Origin: Sipunculus nudus
Lineage: Eukaryota; Annelida; Sipuncula; Golfingiida; Sipunculidae
Assembly (NCBI GenBank): GCA_026874595.1
Contig: CM049316.1
Coordinates: 66,550,676-66,614,675 of the forward strand
Reading direction: 5' to 3'
Length of the DNA stretch: 64,000 nt
This document shows positions 36,660 through 47,079 of the stretch, one piece after another (position 1 is the first letter of the stretch; the number at the start of each line of letters is the position of its first letter). Made by a program: the position numbers and the translations under genes. Under the pieces are notes generated by a model, which worked only from the letters and a program-made list of their open reading frames with translations, was not told where the DNA came from and ran no database searches.

Positions 36660-38588
36660 GTAAAGTAAAATAACAAATTACAGTACTATGGTCTTTTTAA
36701 ATCCATGTTGAATGTTGAAAAATATATACCAGTTGTTTAACTAATAAGAACAACAGATCAGCTAAATTTAGATGTTCAGCTCATAAGTTACGAATACATG
36801 CAGAAACAGGGCGACGTAATGACTTTGATAGAGAAGAGAAGACAGAGTCTTTAAATATTATTTAATGTACGGTTATACAGTTATAGAAGATGAGCGTTAC
36901 TTTCATTTGGACTATCATTTATCTAATGATTTACGATTTAAATATTTTGAAGAAAAAGATGTGCAAGATAAAAAAGATATTAAAATCAGAAAAAAAACCA
37001 GCTCAAATAACAAAAATTGCTGCCTAAATATATCATGCTTGTAACCTAAAGATATGGTCTTTAGACTGATCAGCCACTTGAGATACAGAATTATTAAAAA
37101 CTACTGAATTACGCTTATCAGACACTTCAGTCGTCCGAAATTTGTCTTGTGTAACCGCTGCGATTATCCCGAAAGAGAACCAGAATTCGTTGTTTGGGAT
37201 TAGTTAAGAATATTAAATTGAAAGCGATTAGATCTCATAATTTTAAAACCATTATTTTTTTTAAAAAACCTAGCAAATAAGATACTCAAACGTGTCACTG
37301 TATATATAACAGTTGTGAAACGTCGATACAGTACCGTGATTTTATTTGTCAGTTTTAATAAAAAAAATATTTACAGTTAGTCTTGATGAATATCCCATGT
37401 ACGTCATCATTTATTGGTGGCTTAATGGCAATTTTGAGACGAATAAAGTACACTCAAATCACAATATGACAAACTGTGTGTCAATAAGACATATTTCTAT
37501 AAAGTTGTTAAAGATGAAAAGAAACTGAACCCAATTGTCCTACAAGTATAGTTTATTGAATCCGACCGATTGGAAAAGCTTATTTTCAAATCATAATTGT
37601 ATAAGTTAATTTGTAATGTGCTTGTTTCTAGTTTCTCGAATGTTTTCGATGGTGGCAAAGCTGTTTCTATAAACGACACATACATCACAAAACACTTTAG
37701 ACAGTGTATGACCACATTCGGCTGATCAACCCCGCAGAAATTCGGGAAAGTCTGTCCGATTTGTATTGATCAGATTTACGTAGGAAAAAGTCCACAAAAG
37801 GCGGGCAATGGGAGGAACCGGGCTAACATTTAAAAAAATGCTGCGAATTCGCATATATAAATTGTATTAATGATAAGATTACAAAATAGTCTGATATAAA
37901 ATTTGAATTTATTCTCGACAAGGGTTTTTGAGAAACTGCGCCCTACAAGAATCCATGGGACTCTCTGTTAAAGTCAGAATCGTGCGTAAGTTTAAACTCA
38001 CTGGAATAATAGTTCATATAACTAAGCCCCTACCCCACCTATCACGACGTCTGTAAGCAGCACGTTTTACATTGGAGTTAATTCTTCACTTATCATCAAC
38101 CGCTCTCTCTATTATTTTAATTATCCTCCTCTGTATAAGGTCATAATATCAAAGATCAAGGTCACAGGCCATATTTTCATGAAGAAGTCGGATAAAAGTT
38201 TCTACTAGACAACTTACCAATCACAATATTTCAATTAAATGTGCTCTACTGGAGGATTGTAACAATACCTGGTCACAGCAAGTATCAATTTTGTTTAAAC
38301 GGTTGGTGTAAGAAATCCAATTATTTAAATATATATATCAACATTCCCCAGTTAATCTTAAACCACACATTCCGTCTGTGATTATTCACAATGATAAGAA
38401 TACAAGTATTCAATCTCTCACAACTTGTCATCTGAATGCCTTGGATTGGTGAGCCTTTTTTTCACAGAAAAGTAAAGATTGCAAACCATTTTACATAATA
38501 TTTCTAGAAATTCGATAATCTTACAAGTGACTGATGTCCATCCGTTTATGAAGACAACCAACAGAAGGATGCACGCTGTTATTTTCAT
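28268..38588 (-). CDS. Small secreted protein with one VWD domain (5 exons)
   Basis: The coding exons on the minus strand are 38588-38525, 36595-36372, 32126-31921, 28440-28357 and 28289-28268. Every junction has AG/GT borders (donors GTAAGA or GTAAGT). Phases agree (1, 0, 2, 2), and the exons sum to exactly 600 nt, giving 199 residues plus TAA. Residues 1-21 form a signal peptide (MKITACILLLVVFINGW...). The rest is a von Willebrand type D domain: C23, GDVHYETHDG (27-36; family consensus GDPHYxTFDG), QGVC at 42-45, cysteines 124, 137 and 154, GICGSYDG (157-164; consensus CGxxGNxDG), NDL at 168-170, SWKEDD, and a final C197. Seven cysteines lie in the mature part. The product should be extracellular. 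VWD domains occur in mucins, vitellogenins and shell or mucus matrix proteins, so the exact role is unknown. A likely 5' UTR acceptor at 38622 (cctgttatttcag on the minus strand) suggests an upstream non-coding exon. The last intron is only 67 bp. AATAAA overlaps the stop codon. Confidence 0.87.
28441..31920 (-). other. Intron 3 of the VWD gene, with degenerate repeats
   Basis: An intron of 3.5 kb. From about 29550 it contains words common to a dispersed repeat (gagctataaggatcaccc, gtccgtcgtcc), seen again near 31125. Three diverged copies of a ~250-300-bp segment start near 29635, 29935 and 30180 (landmarks ggttatacaagatct, aataggtcaatgt, aagtaaattacatg). There is a 14-bp G run near 30150. 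No exon was recognised inside it. Confidence 0.6.
32127..36371 (-). other. Intron 2 of the VWD gene
   Basis: A 4.2-kb AT-rich intron containing a T/TTA-rich tract near 32540-32585 and, on the opposite strand, an L1-like fragment at 34469-35650. No further exon is required, because the flanking exons join in phase. Confidence 0.6.
34469..35650 (+). pseudogene. L1-like endonuclease fragment in intron 2
   Basis: A second, more decayed member of the L1-like family at 15771-19699. Readable motifs: ISLNVRGLG at the start, LLQETHS, LVYIYGPN, LLGGDFNLVLN, a Y-T-W-K-R segment, RLDLFLIS and TDHSAIEI. This last motif keeps the aspartate-histidine pair that the longer copy has lost. The linker toward the RT follows, and similarity fades near 35650. 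Frames change several times. It is antisense to the host VWD gene and has no ORF1, RT or 3' end. Confidence 0.8.
36603..36657. repeat. (AT)n microsatellite in intron 1
   Basis: A TA dinucleotide run of about 28 units that starts five bases from the exon 2 splice acceptor (36596-36600), in the position normally occupied by the polypyrimidine tract. Length variation here could affect splicing of the VWD gene. Confidence 0.95.
36659..38524 (-). other. Remainder of intron 1 of the VWD gene
   Basis: AT-rich intron sequence of about 1.9 kb, with no repeats or exons that I recognise. Confidence 0.5.
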
Positions 38589-38654
38589 TGTGATGTCCTG
38601 AATCGCTGGCGTAGTTTTTTTCTGAAATAACAGGTGTATAATATATATATTTAC

Positions 38655-39420
38655 ATGGTAAAGCCATGTATAGTGCATGTTTTCCTGTTATTTTGAACAT
38701 TATCACCTTGGACAATAAGTGGGCAGGGTAAGGCAGCGTCGTCTTTTACATGGAAACGTAACATTTTGAATGTTTTTCGGGGTGATTTTGTATTTTACTA
38801 ACTAGATGGGAAGATTTCTTGGTTGTTTATAGGCCAATATGGGTGGTTCTGGAAAGATTGTAGAAAGAACAGGGTCTGCGGTTAGAAGGGGTTTAACTCA
38901 TGTGCAACTCTCTTTAAATGTTTAAGATGGGGGTGGTAAGTTACAACCAGTGGTATTCGGTCCAGTTCTTTTTTTTTCGTTTTTTTTTTCAATAAATTTT
39001 CACGCGGAATTTTGATGGCTTTGGTTATTTTTTTATCTATGTTTTTGTCGTTTGTACCCCATGTTGATGAATGTCTTCATTAGTTTTAGTAGTTGTTGAT
39101 CCCTGTCAGTTTTTTTTCCGAGCATATCCTGTTATACCTTAGGGCTTGTCTATAAATGATAAATTGCCGACATGGAGTGGATGAGAGCTTGCAGGATGTG
39201 TATTGTTGTGGCGATCAGTAGGTTTACGGTTTTAAGTTTTAGATTTAAGGTACAGTAAAAGTGAAGTCTGGATATTTCCGTCGGTTAGTTTAATAGTAGT
39301 GTCAAGAAAATTAATAGTATTGGTAGAATATTCAAGTTTTAGATCTATGTTAGGGACGAATACAGACAAAATAACATAAATAAACAAATGACTAAATCCA
39401 CCAAAATTCCCCGTGAACAT
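38655..39420 (-). pseudogene. Penelope-like element fragment, minus-strand copy
   Basis: From 39420 downwards the reading shows the Penelope-type RT region DLKLEYSTNTINFLDTTIKL, whose F-L-D-T-T-I motif is typical of this group. Next come an IHILQALIHSMSA-like helix, LLKLMKTFINMGY, and the linker VVTYHPHLKHLKRV...ILAYKQ. It ends near 38655, before the GIY-YIG part. Frames shift repeatedly. The piece 38655-39025 is the reverse complement of 39391-39755, so two copies lie head to head. Confidence 0.8.
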
Positions 39421-40021
39421 TTATTGAAGAAAACTCTGGAAAAAGAACTGGACCCAAATCCATTGGTTGTAACTTACCACCCCCATCTTAAACATTTAAA
39501 GAGAGTTGCACATGAGTTACAACCCCTTCTAGCCGCAGACCCTATTCTTTCTACAATCTTTCCAGAACCACCCATATTGGCCTATAAACAACTAAGAAAT
39601 CTTCCCAACTAGTTAGTAAAATACAAAATCACCCTGAAAAACATTCAAAATGTTACGTTTCCATGTAAAAGACGACGCTGCCTTACGTGCCCACTTATTG
39701 TCCGGGCGATAATGTTCATATTTACGGGAAAACATGCACTATGCATAGCACATTTACATGCACTAGCAAAGGAACCGTTAACCTGATTACATATATTTTA
39801 TGTCCGAAGCTATATACACCGGCGAAACTAGTCAAAGATTAAGCATGAGAATGAATGGCCATAGGCACTCTATTAAGTCTATTCAAAAACGCACTTCAGC
39901 GGGCACACACTTGTCACAAACTAGACACAATGCGGAGCATATGAGGATACACATACTGAAGGGAGATCTCATGAACACAAGGTTAAGACAATTTTGGGAA
40001 TTAAAATTCATTGATAAATAA
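39388..40021 (+). pseudogene. Penelope-like element tail with GIY-YIG nuclease domain
   Basis: The plus-strand copy begins with STKIPREHLLKKTL, continues with VVTYHPHLKHLKRV and the cysteine segment CKRRRCLTCP. After a frameshift it reaches AIYTGETSQRLSMRMNGHR and HLSQTRHNAEHMRIHIL, ending LRQFWELKFIDK at the stop at 40021. Y-x-G-E-T, the following arginine and N-G-H match the GIY-YIG endonuclease that Penelope-like elements carry at their C-terminus. The RT is missing from this copy (5' truncation). It cannot be active as written. Confidence 0.84.
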
Positions 40022-40099
40022 AACTGTATACAAAATGGCCCCAAACAAGACAAAGGTTTCCCGGCAAACTACAAGCATTAATCACTATATAAAAATAAT

Positions 40100-40770
40100 C
40101 CTTGCTCTCCACTGGTGATCTTTCTATCCTTTTCTTCAGATTTTATTTTTACTTTGTTTCTGTCACTTCTTTTTTTTCCACTTTATCAATTTGTTTTCAT
40201 CTTTACCTCGTTAAGTTTTCTCCCTTACCCAATAACCTGCACCTACTTCCCAAGTATTATTTCCATTTATTATTTTACCTTCTATCATTATTATTACTAT
40301 TATGATTATTTCTGATCCTGTTTCTGAGTACTTTACCATTGGTATTATTATCTCCTAATCTTTTGAACGTTTAATATATAGAACCTATATTTTATTCTAA
40401 ATAATCACTCATTTTGGTCAATTTTTGTTCACTCTGAATTACTTTACTTTATGTTTTTTTTTAAATTATTCGTTTAAACTTTATAGTACACTTTTTGCTA
40501 TATTATAATTGTTATTATTATTATTTTTATTTTTATTTTTATTCATATAGGTATAAATTTTATTATTATTATTTCTATTTTGACTACTTTTTCTATTATT
40601 TTTATTATCATCATTATTAGTTTTATTATTATTATTTTTATTATTATCAGTACTACGTTTGTTATTTTGTTTATATCTGTTACAACATTTTTTTCATAAT
40701 CATCACTTCTTTTATTTTTATTTTATTTTTCTTAATTTAGCTTTATCATGTTACTTACGTTTATGTTTAT
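40100..40770. repeat. T/TTA-rich low-complexity tract
   Basis: Pyrimidine-rich sequence passing into irregular (TTA)n and TTTTA runs, clearest at 40500-40660. Hydrophobic open frames here (many F, Y, L) reflect base composition, not membrane proteins. Confidence 0.85.
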
Positions 40771-40779
40771 TTCCTCCTT

Positions 40780-41095
40780 TACATATCGGCAACTCCTGGG
40801 CTGGTCAAAGCACAGGGAAATCATTCTTCCCCCTCCCTCCTAGAGGGAGTAGGGTTGGGTATCCGGCTCGCGGTATACCCTCGACCGATTTATCGGACCG
40901 ATTTTGGCGTTGGACAGGGGACTTTATTAGGTACTACCATTGGAAATGGCGGGCTGTACCACGGAGGGCCGCACTTTCGACCAGGCGACCCTTCGACGTG
41001 ACTTCATAATATGGATGACGTCGACCTTCATTCGGTTTCGCGGAATTCCCGAGTGAAGAGAAGTGTACTCACTATACCCCGCCCACCTAGGGCAT
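40780..41095. other. GC-rich island of unknown nature
   Basis: A sharp rise in GC and CpG after the T-rich tract. It contains the perfect hairpin words ctccctc/gagggag (40832-40848) and ccgat-tt-atcgg near 40884. No protein or RNA family was recognised. It could be a promoter-like region or the end of a transposable element. Confidence 0.4.
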
Positions 41096-41829
41096 CATGG
41101 TTATAATATATATACAAGGTTTATAAACTTTCACATTAACCATTATGTGAAACGATATATTACAATTGAAACCGTAACAGTAAAAAAAAGGAAATACCAT
41201 TTTTCAATTAGGTACACACAAATAAAAATTAACTTGTGTCTGCACATATTGCAGAAATGTTGTAATAAATTCAAGATGTGGTGAAGCATAAATATGTTAT
41301 ATAATTGTACCTTGTGCTTGCATGATAATGAAAATTCATTCAAAACTATAATCGTCGACAATACAAGAATAGTTCAAAAACTTGAAAAAAAAAAATGGGA
41401 AATAATTCATTTGACAGGGTTAACAGATCCCAGTACAGGATCTACCTTTAAAAAATTAACCACCCTTGTTAAGTCAAAGAGCAAACTAATAAAATGATGA
41501 GAGACTTTTTGGTATCAGCCAAGCACCTGACTGATATATTTAAATTTATATGAGATAATGTAAGCTGTTCTATTATTGTTTTATGTAACCATGGCATTTT
41601 TATCAACTTTTAAATTACCAATGTCTCAGAATAAAACTTGTTCCCGAATGTTATATCATCGCCACTAAACATGTATTAGTTCGTGGGATTGAGTGATCCA
41701 CCTTGCCCCTCCCCCTCACCAATCAGCCAAACCAATATTCTTTTTAGTATATGTCTTTGATATAACGGATGTAATCATTGAATAAACTTAGACTCAGCAG
41801 TGGTTTTTGAACAACTGGAGATTTCGTTC
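41096..41829. other. Intergenic, nothing recognised
   Basis: AT-rich sequence. A 67-codon plus-strand frame (41294-41497) is lysine- and threonine-rich but shows no domain or splice context. Confidence 0.4.
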
Positions 41830-43060
41830 CCAATTTTAGGGGCATTGGAAATAAAAATGACCGTAGCTCCGCAACGTTTTAACTAAAAATTATACCACCA
41901 ATTATTGAATCAGCCATGCCCGATCAGATGATATTTAAAATATTAAAATACAGTCAGCATTGAAGTCAGCAGGGGTCAAAAAGTCATCTGATTTTCCCCA
42001 TGTTAAACAAATCCATAAACGAACGTATGTATGGCGGAAATAGGTCAAATGATCAATTAATAGCCTGATTTTGGCTTATATTAAACACTCTGTTAGTTTT
42101 GGCTGACAAGTGTTCAAGGAATACTCATAATAAAAGCATCAGAACATTAGACACTAGTACAATATTTAGGATTTTGTGAGCAACGCCATGTTAGGGGTAG
42201 GGCAAGTTAAATTGCTATAACTACATTAATTGTTAATCTAGAATAAAACGTACCGACCATATTGTTGCCTTGGCCATACCAGTTAAGATGATACATTACC
42301 TGTGCAAATGCTGCAAATAAAGAGGCCGACAGGGGTCAACAGGTCATTAAATATTGTCCTCAGCCAAAATATTGAAGCTATCGACTGATAGTTCTTCTTT
42401 TTGGTTAATTTAGTTCAAATGATCAAATTCTCTCCAGGAATTAGTTTGCAACATACATTGAGACAATACCTGTTTAAACATATTCAATGATTACTCCCAA
42501 TTAATGCGCCTGAACAAACATCATTGGTGTAACATTAATGATTTTGGGAGAAACGCCATGTTAGGGGTAAGGGAAATCAAAATAGCAATAACTACATCAA
42601 TTTTCAATCTAGAACAAAAAAAGTACCCATTAATCTGTTGCTCTAGCCAAAGTTAAGTGATAGATAATATATACAAATGAGATCAGTTTAGAGGCCAGCA
42701 GGAGTCAACAAGTCATGAAATTTTATCCTCGACTTAAATGAAGAAACAAGCGATATATAGATGTACATCAAATGATCAAATTATGGCCTATTATAAGTTT
42801 GTAACATACATTAAGACTGTTCTGGTTCACATATGCCCAAGGATAACTCAAATAAAAGAACGTTATCAAACGCCATGAGTGTGATGCAGTGTAAAGATTT
42901 TTTAGAAACATCATCATAGCTGTAGGGCAAATCAAAGTAATCCCAGATGTATAACGTAACATTCTCTTTGTAATGCCAGTTAAGCCGATACATATGATAT
43001 TCAAGTATTTGTCAGAATCGGGGTCACCATGGGTCAATAGGCATTGAAATATTCGCCATT
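41830..43060 (+). repeat. Degenerate ~360-bp tandem repeat, four copies
   Basis: The landmark aacgccatgttaggggta occurs at about 42183 and 42552, with a decayed form near 42905, giving a period of about 355-370 bp. Other landmarks recur in the same order: ctacattaattgttaatcta, ccagttaagatgataca, aggccgacaggggtcaac and aaatgatcaaatt. The first unit (from about 41840) and the last are the most diverged. No coding signal is present. Confidence 0.75.
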
Positions 43061-43735
43061 ACCAAAATCTATAATATAGGGATTTATCAATCCGTTAAAA
43101 AATAATTAAAATGGGGATTCTGCGCTCCACCTGGACAGAATAAAAGCATTTTTTTATTGCCTTAAGTGTTCTTTGACACATTTTAAATATTAAGACAAAA
43201 AAGGGGATCATATTGCTCAAATCAAAAGTAAATATCAGGGGGCCTATGTCTGATGTTTTACATTTCTTGTTAAAATGTTACTTACAAAATTATAAATACG
43301 GTTACTATTATGACGACTTCCTCACAGCATTGGTGCATCCTTTTATCATAATTTGGTCCTAACATGAAAACTATATGGATGCTTATAAACTGGACCATTG
43401 TCTCTTTCATTGTGGATAAGGTCACTCTTGATCATTTACTGTAAAACGTTTGCTAAGTAGGTGCCAAAATAAGCTTTGTAGATGATTCATGGAAGAAATA
43501 CTAACTCTGTCAACTTACATGTACATCCGAAGCTAAAGCCACTTCATTATAAGTGACACAAATGTGCTACCCGCCTAGTGTATGTCAAGTGAAATTTCAT
43601 AAAATAATGAAATAAGTAAGAGAAAACATAATTTTTGTGGTGCATTAACAGGTGAGCTTATGTTAAATTGGAATATCAAATCATAAAGTGTAGTTGGAGA
43701 GACGTAGTTAATAATATTTGGTAAAGTTGTCAGCT
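43061..43735. other. Intergenic, nothing recognised
   Basis: AT-rich sequence with no repeat, RNA or coding signal that I can support. Confidence 0.35.
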
Positions 43736-43857
43736 GTTGTTGTCATCCTGTTTGTTTACATCCGTGCCGACGACGCTGGTGGATTATTCAATAGTATATT
43801 GGTTATTATGTATGTAAATGGATTTTCTGTACCATAATTTATTATAATTAGATGACA

Positions 43858-43972
43858 GAAAGTTCTAGAAAATTCAGGCGATGTGTAATTTCCAATAGGT
43901 AAATTCTAGAAAATCCCGGGGCTAGTCTTGACAAGAAACGACTTGATTATTCTAGAGACTTCTAGAAGTTTC
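43858..43972 (+). promoter_or_regulatory. Cluster of heat-shock elements
   Basis: HSE 1 (43858-43875) is GAAagTTCtaGAAaaTTC, four perfect alternating pentamers. A partial element, TTCtaGAA, lies at 43905-43912. HSE 3 (43950-43972) is TTCtaGAGacTTCtaGAAgtTTC, five pentamers with one mismatch. It ends 11 bases before the TATA box. Heat shock factor trimers bind three or more such units, so this is a textbook strong heat-inducible promoter layout. Confidence 0.85.
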
Positions 43973-43983
43973 GGTTACCCAGG

Positions 43984-43991
43984 TATAAATA
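43984..43991 (+). promoter_or_regulatory. TATA box (TATAAATA)
   Basis: A consensus TATAAATA directly downstream of the heat-shock elements. Transcription would be expected to start about 30 bases on, near 44015. Confidence 0.75.
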
Positions 43992-44351
43992 AGGCGGTGT
44001 CAAGGCCAGTCAAGGAGGAAGTGAATGAATCTGGAAGCTAGCGTCAACTGGTGACGGGTCGTTATAAAGTTGAACACCGAGCGGGTTGTGTTATAAATTC
44101 CGCGATGACAGTATTAGTCCTGGAGAGAATATATATAGTTGCAGGCGATCAGGGCATTAGAAGATATATACGATTTGTATTTGTTGTAGACTTTGTTATT
44201 GTGAGATTGGAGCCAGTCAACAACGACGGTAGCCAATTGTTGGATGTTACCGGAATAAACCGTGTTCTTCAGTTCAGACAACGAGTGGTATTTTGGACTT
44301 ATCAAGGTAACAGAACTCGTGAATATATGTCCACTACGTGTGTGGTGTGAC

Positions 44352-45420
44352 AATAAGCAAGTTAAATGTATCCCTTCAAACATTTTCCAGCATAGGAAGT
44401 ATTGATAACCCACTACTGGTTTGACGTTGCTCCAGGTGAATATTTCATAATCTTTGAACATTTTGAGTCAAAACATTCCTAGTGAATGATATAAACCAAA
44501 ATCATTCAAATAAATTGATAATTTTATTCATTTCCTCAATAAACAGGAATACTGAGTAGCCAGTATCTTTATTTTGGCCAAGGGGAAAGTCTCATGACCT
44601 ATAATTTGATGAGTAGTTTGTTATTCTAGGTTAAGATATTGAGGGCTTATGGTAATTTTAAATTCCCCTCCCACTCAAATGAGTGAGGAATCTTCAGTTT
44701 ATTCCTTATTAATAAGCCAACCTTGCCCCACTCTAAGGTTAGATAACTTTTTTCTTTCTTTTTTTCTCTGTTTTTTTTTCATATTTGGCACTTGATTTCT
44801 AATACGACATATTTTTCCAAAACAAACCTTTACTGAAAATAAGAGTCATAAATGACAATTTGCACCTAATATTTGTGTAATGCCTAGATCCAGAGAGATC
44901 CTTGAGTTAAGTCGGCGATAAAGGACTTCTATAGTGCAAACTGAATCTGATTTAGAAAAGGCTTCAAAGAAAAATTGAGGGATGTACTATTTATAAAAAG
45001 CCGGGGTCATTTCCATTTCTGAATTGTTAACAATACTCTCTGAATCTATGTGGCTTCATGGCACACAAGCTTTTTGCCACAAAATAAAGTGCAAATTGTT
45101 TTCTTGTTTAAAAGGATGAACTTATTAGATGAAATTTTTGGAGCTAAAAAAAAGTTATGCAGAAAATACCGATAATGCAGATAATATAGACAAATCAATG
45201 GATAGAAGACCGAATTAGAACACTAGACATATAACAATGTGCGCAAGAGCTTAAAATATATGTATAAACCTTTAAGCCTTTTTGATCGAAAAAAGATCCT
45301 TTCTAAATCCACCCTTATAGTATCATTATGTCTAAAACTGTTATATGGAATGAGTTGCTTCATTTTTCTCTTAGTTTAATAATATGTGTGTATGTCACCA
45401 GCACAAATTGTTTCCCTTAA
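44352..45420. other. Intergenic, nothing recognised
   Basis: AT-rich sequence with T-runs near 44740-44790 and no supported gene. Confidence 0.35.
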
Positions 45421-45429
45421 ATGGGGACT

Positions 45430-47075
45430 TGCATTTCCGGTAGGCGCCTTGCTCGCAGTACCTGTTTTGCGCGGATTATAGCGCTTTTGTGCATGCTCGG
45501 ATTTTAATTTCCTGTTTACCGCTTGAAAGAGAAAACCAAGACGAACTTGTGCTGGTAAGTTTTTAAAGTTATATCAATATTTAGCTACCGAAATAGGGGT
45601 CACAACTTTTTAAAGTTGATTTAGGCAAAGTTGTGAGAATGGTACATTGTTGAGACCGATATTATTTAGTCAGATACGTTACAAAGAACGAGTTCGATTT
45701 GTAAACATTGTAATTTATGTCGGCGCAGGTGCTAAATATTGAGTTTTTTTGGTTAGTTTGGTTTCACTGTCTGGTAACTGTCAGAATGTGGTTTCATCGG
45801 CTGTCACCCGTCAGAATGACAGCCGATTATTACGTAACTGCCCGCTGTTTCACAGTTCTGTGACGGATCGTGTCGCGATCTGTGCGGGACGCTTCACCTT
45901 GAATATTTTACAGTGGCAATGGACGTAAATAATAATAAATTTGGCAGTAATGCCATGGTTGATCGTGCGCGTCTTTGTTATTAGTTACCTTTGTAACTAA
46001 CAGTATTTAGTTTATGGTATATATGCCTGATATTTTTATTTTATATTTATAACACTTTGTTTACATTCAGCGTAGCAGTTGTTTATAATTTGTAAACTTC
46101 CTCCACTGCTCCAGTTTAATCAAAGCTAGGTTAATCATACTATAATTCACGGGAATCTGTTTGTCTGTCCGGATTCATTCGCACGCTAGGGATCGCACGG
46201 TCGACAAACTTCGTGAGAGGGTGCATCTTGGTCCGGGGAAGAACGAGTTTATATTGTTTAGGCGTTTGCTAAAGAAATGGCCTCAAAATCGATAATAATA
46301 TTATGGATTTTTTACCTGCGGTCTGCCATGGCCATTCTCACATAGTGTGCCCACGTCGTCCTGAATCTCCTCTCGCTAACCAATCCAATCAAACCTGACA
46401 TAGTCTGCCAAACATTCACTACGCGTCGGCCTTTTGTGAGCAGTCCGCTCAAGTCATCACAAATGAATGTTGTTGTGCTTGACCGCTGATACGAATTTAG
46501 ACAGGAAACATCTCACAACTGCCCATATCGGCAATATGTCCCCCAATTTTTGCACAAGTGAATCATGTTCCGGTTTAATCGTTGCGACGATTTTGGACGC
46601 GGAACATCTCACCTCTCGCCATATCGGCAACATGTCCCGCAATTTGTGTCAGTGCATTTCAAACGCGCACGCCATGTCAGTGCTTTTCAAACGCGCACGC
46701 CAGCCAGGCACTTTACGTCTGTTCATTATGAATTCTATTGTTCACTCTACGGTGTTGCGGTTGGTATTCACAAGGATTTGTTCCACTTTGGATTTGGACG
46801 GACGAAAACTAGCAGTTCCCTAAATGTAAGTAGTGATTTTCGCTAAATTATTAATGCCTTCTTTCAATTACGTTACAATCACATCTCGCATGCATTCAAA
46901 CACAACACGGGTTTTCTCTAGTAAGTATAATTCACACACTGAAAGATATTGTATTACCTGTATACTTACTTTTTTTATTAAATTATCTGTATTTCATTTC
47001 AGGTACATCATGCCTGGGCAGGGGACAAGTACAGCCTGTTCAGCCCGTGGATTAACATACAACAATAAATCATAT
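45430..47075 (+). ncRNA. Possible spliced non-coding or short-peptide transcript
   Basis: A CpG-containing start region (45430-45550) precedes a strong donor (gtgctg|gtaagttttt at 45555). A GC-richer block ends in another strong donor (cctaaat|gtaagtag near 46828). A good acceptor (ctgtatttcatttcag) ends at 47003 and is followed by a short terminal segment and AATAAA near 47063. Internal tandem copies at 46491-46562 and 46589-46656 share acatctcac and atatcggcaa. No frame shows a known domain, so it is listed as a candidate lncRNA. Exon borders upstream of 46828 are uncertain. Confidence 0.35.
45796..45827. other. Perfect 11-bp hairpin
   Basis: Arms atcggctgtca (45796-45806) and tgacagccgat (45817-45827) are perfect complements around a 10-base loop. 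No terminator-like T run follows. The function is unknown. Confidence 0.7.
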
Positions 47076-47079
47076 TGAT

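Larger units (their letters stand above)
43736..44351 (+). mobile_element. LTR-like unit with heat-shock promoter
   Basis: The segment starts tgttgttgtc and ends gtgtgaca (TG...CA). It has a promoter (heat-shock elements plus TATAAATA at 43984-43991), then AATAAA at 44254-44259 about 270 bases downstream, then about 90 bases to the end. That is the U3-R-U5 order of an LTR. The short spacing from TATA to polyadenylation signal argues against an ordinary gene. No target duplication was found, and no pol or primer-binding site is adjacent, so a solo LTR or a short heat-inducible non-coding gene both remain possible. The 99-codon frame 44051-44350 resembles no known protein. Confidence 0.5.

Noticed and set aside
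40102-40315. Hydrophobic frames suggesting membrane proteins
   Set aside because: Encoded by a T-rich low-complexity tract.
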